Source of the DNA: Candolleomyces eurysporus
Taxonomy: Eukaryota > Basidiomycota > Agaricomycetes > Agaricales > Psathyrellaceae
Assembly: GCA_027579435.1 (NCBI GenBank)
Contig: JANBPK010000901.1
Coordinates: 1-37,273 of the forward strand
Length of the DNA: 37,273 nt
Direction: 5' to 3'
Shown here: piece after piece, positions 32,801 to 37,273 of the stretch
Layout of the letters: each line of letters starts with the position of its first letter
Position numbering within the stretch: the first letter of the stretch is position 1
Translations under genes and position numbers: made by a program
The notes under the pieces: model-generated
The model's input: only the letters and a program-made list of their open reading frames with translations
The model's database searches: none
What the model was told of the DNA's origin: nothing

Positions 32801-33076
32801 TATTTCTTTCCATAATTGACCTTTCAGAGTATTTTGAGNCCCCCTTGTTGTGCCGCGCCAGCCATCATGCCGTCTGATGTGCCAGAACCTTGCTGCGCCT
32901 CTCTTTATGTGCTGAGGGACTTGTCCCCACTGCTCTAGCACTGAATATACTCGATTGATGTGAGGCTGCACGAGAGGTAAGGTACCATAAGTGCCTAGGA
33001 CACCTTCCCTTCTGCCTAGTAGTGAAACCAGGTCATTCTGCTGCCGGCTACCATGACCTGAACTCGCCAACTGCAA
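32615..33076 (-). CDS. Unrecognised frame ending in a repeated module
   Basis: A 153-codon minus frame with one n. Its C-terminal third (QGIFQDTTTQLTEVRLLLTR, then GGGWYNCRPTTLNQLRHVIQ) recurs in copy 1 of repeat R (QGNCQENTTQLMEVRCHFT and DSGWYSHSLTTLNQLWHF), where a solo LTR splits it. Conservation of the reading between copies suggests real coding ancestry, perhaps the end of a transposable-element polyprotein. No domain is recognised, and the proximal start (33,076) lies at the border of the duplicated membrane-gene arm, so the N-terminus is doubtful. Confidence 0.35.
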   Translation of the reverse strand: MQLASSGHGSRQQNDLVSLLGRREGVLGTYGTLPLVQPHINRVYSVLEQWGQVPQHIKRGAARFWHIRRHDGWRGTTRGXQNTLKGQLWKEIPGEQSQGIFQDTTTQLTEVRLLLTRLEQSTTQGGGWYNCRPTTLNQLRHVIQQPEKAKGIY

Positions 33077-35500
33077 TCACTCAATTATGTCCAATAGCTC
33101 GATGCCTGCAGTCTGTATGCCAATGTCTGTATAACCATGGTTGGAATAGGTATGTACAGATGCTCAGACTCCTCTTACCATTTGAATCTTTCTTGAATTG
33201 TACTTGATTGACTTCTATTCTCTGCTAGGTGTCCATCTATTCATGGCTCTCTACAGTCTCTTGGTGTTTCTGGAAACTCCCAAAGAGCTGAGAGAAGGTC
33301 AAAGGAGATACATTGCTCTGAGCTTTGTATTCATGCTCTTCGCATTGATATCCACATCAAGCAACATGGCCTGGGAATTCCAAGCTGTCTTTTAAGCCAC
33401 CTCCAGTGTGAATTTGTACAAGATTGTGGCTGAAATAAACTCTTTCTGGTTACTGCACTTTACTTTTGTGACAATGATGGTGGGCATTTTCATTGGGGAT
33501 GCATTACTCGTAAGTGTACCGCATCACAATGATAGATTGCCAAGACAATACTGATCTGTTACGATGGTGGCAGGTCTACCAATGCTACATGGTCCTGGCC
33601 AGCTACAGATGGGTTGCAATCATCCCCACGATGCTGTCCATGTCTGCATTTATTATGTTGTCTCAAACCCTGCAGGCACTTCCAGTGCAATCTGGCTGAC
33701 CACCTTTACTCAAGCCCCAGTCATCTTTATGGTAGACAAGTTTCCTACAGACCTCCACAAGGACTAAACCACCAACCCTTTACCTACTGTTACACAGATG
33801 CTAATAGTCTGCACCAACGTTCTTGTAACAGGGCTCATCTTGTTCCACCTCTACTGCACACAGCATACTCTATCCCAAATGCTTCCTTCCCACAACACCC
33901 AACTATATACCAGAGTGGTAGCCATCTTAGTTGAAGCTGCTGTCCCACTCACCCTTTTTGGACCAATCACAGCCACACTCCAGTTAGTGCCATTCCCAAA
34001 GAATCAGACTGCAGTCCAAGCACTCACGGCCATGTATAATATAATCGGTGGTCTATTCTATTCATTCTGTGTAAGTCTTCAAAGGGACCAATTTCTGTCT
34101 CTTTGAGTTCTTGATTCTGACCTTTGTAGACCTTATCACCACATATGATCATCTTTTGAGTCACCACTGGTCGATCTTGGGTGAGATTCCCCTCAGCCAA
34201 AGCCAGTGACACTTCACCAGTCTCCAATCCCATTCACTTTGCCCACCATTGAACAGCCAAATCAGCATTCTTGTCACAACACCATTCAAGAAGTTCTCCT
34301 GGGATCATAGATCTTGCAGCACTGAGAAACCTTAGCTTGGCGATTTCAAAGACTGATGAATTGAGTGAGAAGTCCCTGGCTTAGGCTGCACTTTCATATG
34401 AACTATTCTGTGGAGAACTAAGATGTGACCTGTAATCATCTGCTGGAATCAGTTGCAAGAGTTTGTAATATATATGCCACTTTTTTTCGGCATGTATCTG
34501 GACTCTGGCTCCCACGAGTCTTCTACTAATGTTCAGATCAAACGACCGTAGTGCAAAGCGCTGGTCGTTGCATCTATCTTCTCAAGCAATGACAACGATA
34601 GCAATGACAATGCTGATTGTGACATTGGCAGCGATGGACTCGATTGATCACGTCTGTCTACCATAGTCCTCAGATGCATCCGACCAAGTCGAAGACAATA
34701 TCTCTCCTGTCACGACCTAAATTCTTTCATCACGAACCTCCAGTCCGTGTGTTTTGGTTATTGACTGGCAACTCACCACTCCCAGATACTTGTGTCATAT
34801 CCGTCTGTTGAAGCCTACCGATGAGAGGTTGGCGTCATTAGATGGAAGAAAAGATCAATGAGGGCAATTTTAGTGATAATAGGATGTGTACAACTGACAG
34901 TCTTCCAACAGCTTTTTGACCGTGAGGCAGGGTCTGACACAGAATGCTGTGACACACAGTTCGCAAATCGACCTTACAGCCGGCAGGAGGCGGAGAGAGG
35001 GAGAAGATCAGAATATCTGAAACTAAAAAAGCGGCTACACATCATGTAGCCGCAAACTCGGCGCGGTAGTCAAGTGGGACTTTCTGGGGATGCAACAAGT
35101 TGACTGACGGGATGGCTTGAAAACCGCTTTGTCGGAGACAAGCAATACTTCAATCGGGCATAATTTAATAGGGTCAGCGTTCAATTAGCAGTACCAACCA
35201 ACTATTTACTACTGTTACCTGGCTCATAGGCTCCATCGACCAATAAGGACTACAACCTCACGGTCGCTGGAGAGCTGCGGTACTCCCGTTTACTTGACTC
35301 TATTGTTAGCCACCTTTAGTTCTCCTTTCCATGCGTTCACTATCTTATTTTTGTCCCGAACAACCATGCTATGACTTGTAGCCCTTGTCGATCCTGGGTC
35401 CGAGAGTGCCGGACTGGGTCCGGACCGACTGCTGACCATATCAGAGGCCGTTCTGGGTGATCGTACTTTCTTGGCGCCGTTGCAGCGCCCGCAACTAGCG
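33045..35500. repeat. Inverted copy of 13,985-16,402
   Basis: About 2.4 kb in reverse orientation covering the membrane gene, its 3' flank and the Y tail. It starts at ctaccatgacctgaactcgccaactg (partner near 16,400) and stops at ttggcgccgttgcagc (partner near 13,990). The gene-bearing left half is strongly CpG-depleted; the right half is much less so. Confidence 0.9.
33087..34384 (+). pseudogene. Mutated copy of the multi-pass membrane protein gene
   Basis: Exon-for-exon counterpart of the 15.0-16.4-kb gene. Exon 1 has lost about 28 bp after ATGTCCAATAGC. Exon 2 reads VHLFMALYSLLVFLETPKEL but stops at VFQAVF-TAA, where the partner has CGA (Arg); both bases of the CpG changed. The last exon has TTT-TGA for TTT-CGA. 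The segment MLIVCTNVLVTGLILFHLYC onward (33,798-34,106) remains open. The frame offset near 33,650 is the same as in the intact-looking copy. Not expected to make protein. Confidence 0.88.
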
Positions 35501-35584
35501 CCTGCGGTTCCGACAAGGTCCGAGGTGACTCGGTTGTTGTGGGCCAGGCGTAGGGACCCTGGTTGCACCAAAGCGGTGTCACCG

Positions 35585-35605
35585 GTTGCACTAATATAGT
35601 GCAAC
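35585..35605. repeat. Perfect 8-bp inverted repeat, 5-nt loop
   Basis: gttgcact-aatat-agtgcaac, in a patch with three further ggttgca motifs (35,552-35,614). It sits between the end of the inverted duplication and the start of the minisatellite. It could be a transposon end or a short cruciform; no function can be assigned. Confidence 0.5.
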
Positions 35606-35715
35606 AGGTTGCACTTTGCTGTGATATAGACCACGTGAGCTTGAATATTTGTAACGTGTACTCTAGTGTAGTAGTCAGAGTGTAGTGTAGTTACAATGGT
35701 GTTAGGACTAGTAGG

Positions 35716-37273
35716 GTGGAAGGTCGTATAGCCTTCCAGTTCTCATATGGAAGGAACTTTGATCAGGTGGGTGGCATGCTTCCTGGGTTGTCGGGGAGCA
35801 GGGTGGAATGCATACTTGCGTTCCGCCGGGTCCAGAGGTACTTGTACGGAAGGTATATATGCCTTCTGTCACTCTGGAAGGCAGCAGTAGGGCATTCCAC
35901 GGTGATCCCAAATAGTAAAGATACTCGCCAAATTGGGATGTGTTCAGGCGGTAGAGAAACCTTCCTTGTGACCAAGCAAGGGTTTGGGTCGCCAATCTAC
36001 GACCTGTCATGGTGGTGGAATAGTGAATTACCTTCCAGGAAATGTGATGGGTATAGCTTGGAAGGGGTTTGAGCAGTCAGGGCCAGGGGAGGAATGAAAT
36101 CGTGCGTTCCAAAAATGTTGAGGGATACTAAAAACACGTTCCGGGTAGGTGTCGAGGTGCAGGTTGGAAGGCGTTTTAGCAGTCAGGGACAGGTTCGGAA
36201 CGAGATTGTGCCTTCCAAGACATCTTAAGAACGGTAAAAATGTGTTCCGGTGGGTGTCGAGGAAAAGGATGGACGGTGAAGTTGCATTCAGTAATAGGCT
36301 CGGAAGGAAATCCCGCCTTCCATACCCTTCTTGGAGTGCTAATTGCCCTTCCGACCCTCACCTGACACAACTGTGGAAGGCGTTCTTACCGTCTGACGCC
36401 GTGTTGGAAGGCGAATTCACTGTCCACCCCCTTGGAATGCAGGTCTACCTTCCGACCCTCCCCTAACACAACTGTGGAATGCGTTTTTACCTTCCGACGC
36501 CGTGTTGAAAGGCAAGGCCACCGTCCACCACCTTCCTTGCAATGCAGGTCTACTTTCCGACCCTCACCTAACACAACTGTGGAAGCCGTTTTCACCTTCC
36601 GATGTCATGTTCGAAGGCAAGGTTAACGTCCATCCCCCTCCTTGGAACGCAAGCTTACTTTCCGACCTCACCTGACACAACCGAGGAAGGCGTTTTTACC
36701 ATCCGACGCCGTGCTGGAAGGCAAGGTCACCATCCATACCACTCCTTGGAACGCAAGTTTACTCTCCAACCCTGACCTTGCATGACCTTGGAGGGTGTTT
36801 CTACCTTCCGACGTGTTGTTGGAACGAGGAATCACCTTCCATGCTGTTTCCTGGAACACCAATCCCTCTTCCACCCTCATCTCACAGAACAGTGCAAGGC
36901 GATCTTACCTTCTGGCTTCGTGTTGGAAGGCAAAGTCACCATCCATCCCACTCCTCGGAATGGATATCCTCCTTCCGACCCTGACCTAACACAGCTGCAG
37001 AAGGTGTTCTTACCTTCTGATGTCGTGTTGGAAGGCAAAGTGACCGTCCATCTCACTGCTCGGAATGTACATTCTCCTTCTGAGCCTCATCTCACAGAAC
37101 AGTGGAAGGCGAAGTCACTATCCACCTCACTCCTCGGAATGCACATTTTCTTCCTGACCTTCACCTGACTCGATGATGGAACGTGAAAGCACCGTCCATA
37201 CCCCTCCTCGGAATGCACGCTTACCTTCTGACCCTCACCTAACACAACTGTGGAAGGTATTCTTACCTTCCGA
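35716..37273. repeat. Minisatellite, about 105-bp period, runs off the window
   Basis: The anchor ccgaccctcacctaacacaactgtggaa recurs at 36,351, 36,452, 36,557, 36,662, 36,766, 36,871, 36,975, 37,080, 37,154 and 37,228. Steps are 101, 105, 105, 104, 105, 104, 105, then two shortened 74-bp units. An older, more diverged part (35,716-36,350) repeats ggaaggcgttttagcagtca and ggtgtcgagg with similar spacing. Units are rich in ggaagg/ccttcc pairs that can fold back. Some plus frames give a repeated peptide (LPSDVVLEGKVT), because 105 is divisible by three, but frames break often, so coding is doubtful. Confidence 0.85.

Noticed and set aside
36149..37168. Repeat protein encoded by the minisatellite
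   Set aside because: The apparent peptide repeat follows from the 105-bp period; frames break at indels and no start or splice context is evident.
36351..37273. CRISPR-like array
   Set aside because: Units are contiguous 105-bp tandem repeats without unique spacers, in a eukaryotic genome.

Overview
The window looks like nuclear DNA of a filamentous basidiomycete, most likely an Agaricomycete of the Rhizoctonia/Ceratobasidiaceae kind. That assignment is inference. It rests on intron-dense genes with short GT-AG introns, a NACHT protein with a long near-identical WD40 array, a CHAT-domain protein, a fungal heterotrimeric G-protein alpha subunit, a family of multi-pass membrane proteins and Ty1/copia debris. 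The sequence is draft quality. Single 'n' characters are scattered through it; some replace a base and others are extra columns that create false frameshifts.

Layout. 1-1.9 kb: no gene seen. 1.9-7.2 kb, minus strand: a NACHT/WD40 NLR-like gene with a disordered N-terminus, helical linker exons, a NACHT ATPase and 14 WD40 repeats. 7.6-9.4 kb: a decayed segment (X) that recurs at 11.6-12.6 kb and 14.0-14.3 kb (Y). Y is split by a 1.4-kb inserted element. 10.8-11.0 kb, plus strand: a 47-residue small secreted protein. 15.0-16.4 kb, minus strand: a multi-pass membrane protein gene. 17.7-18.1 kb: a weak candidate secreted-peptide gene. 18.7-21.7 kb, minus strand: a complete eight-exon G-alpha gene with an abnormal P-loop. 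23.5-23.9 kb: a truncated inverted copy of the secreted-protein locus. 24.7-25.3 kb, minus strand: the CHAT C-terminus of a gene whose N-terminal part is gone. 25.3-29.0 kb, minus strand: a broken copia element (LTRs, gag/protease, pol fragment). 29.1-32.8 kb: two copies of a repeat unit, one split by a solo LTR with a perfect 5-bp target duplication. 33.0-35.5 kb: an inverted, mutated copy of 14.0-16.4 kb. 35.7 kb to the end: a minisatellite with a period near 105 bp.

Two processes shape the window. One is segmental shuffling: two inverted duplications and at least four insertions or deletion fusions. The other is heavy CpG loss in two domains (about 1-5,150 and 24,400-34,450). Where a CpG-rich partner exists (the membrane-protein gene), the CpG-poor copy has changed by CG to TG/CA/TA and has gained stops, the expected footprint of methylcytosine deamination or RIP-like mutation. 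The domain edges fall inside a gene (the NLR) and inside one arm of the inverted duplication.

Functionally, the NACHT-WD40 and CHAT genes belong to families linked to fungal non-self recognition and regulated cell death, the G-alpha to pheromone/nutrient signalling, and the small secreted protein could be an effector-like peptide. Nothing in the sequence shows that they act together.
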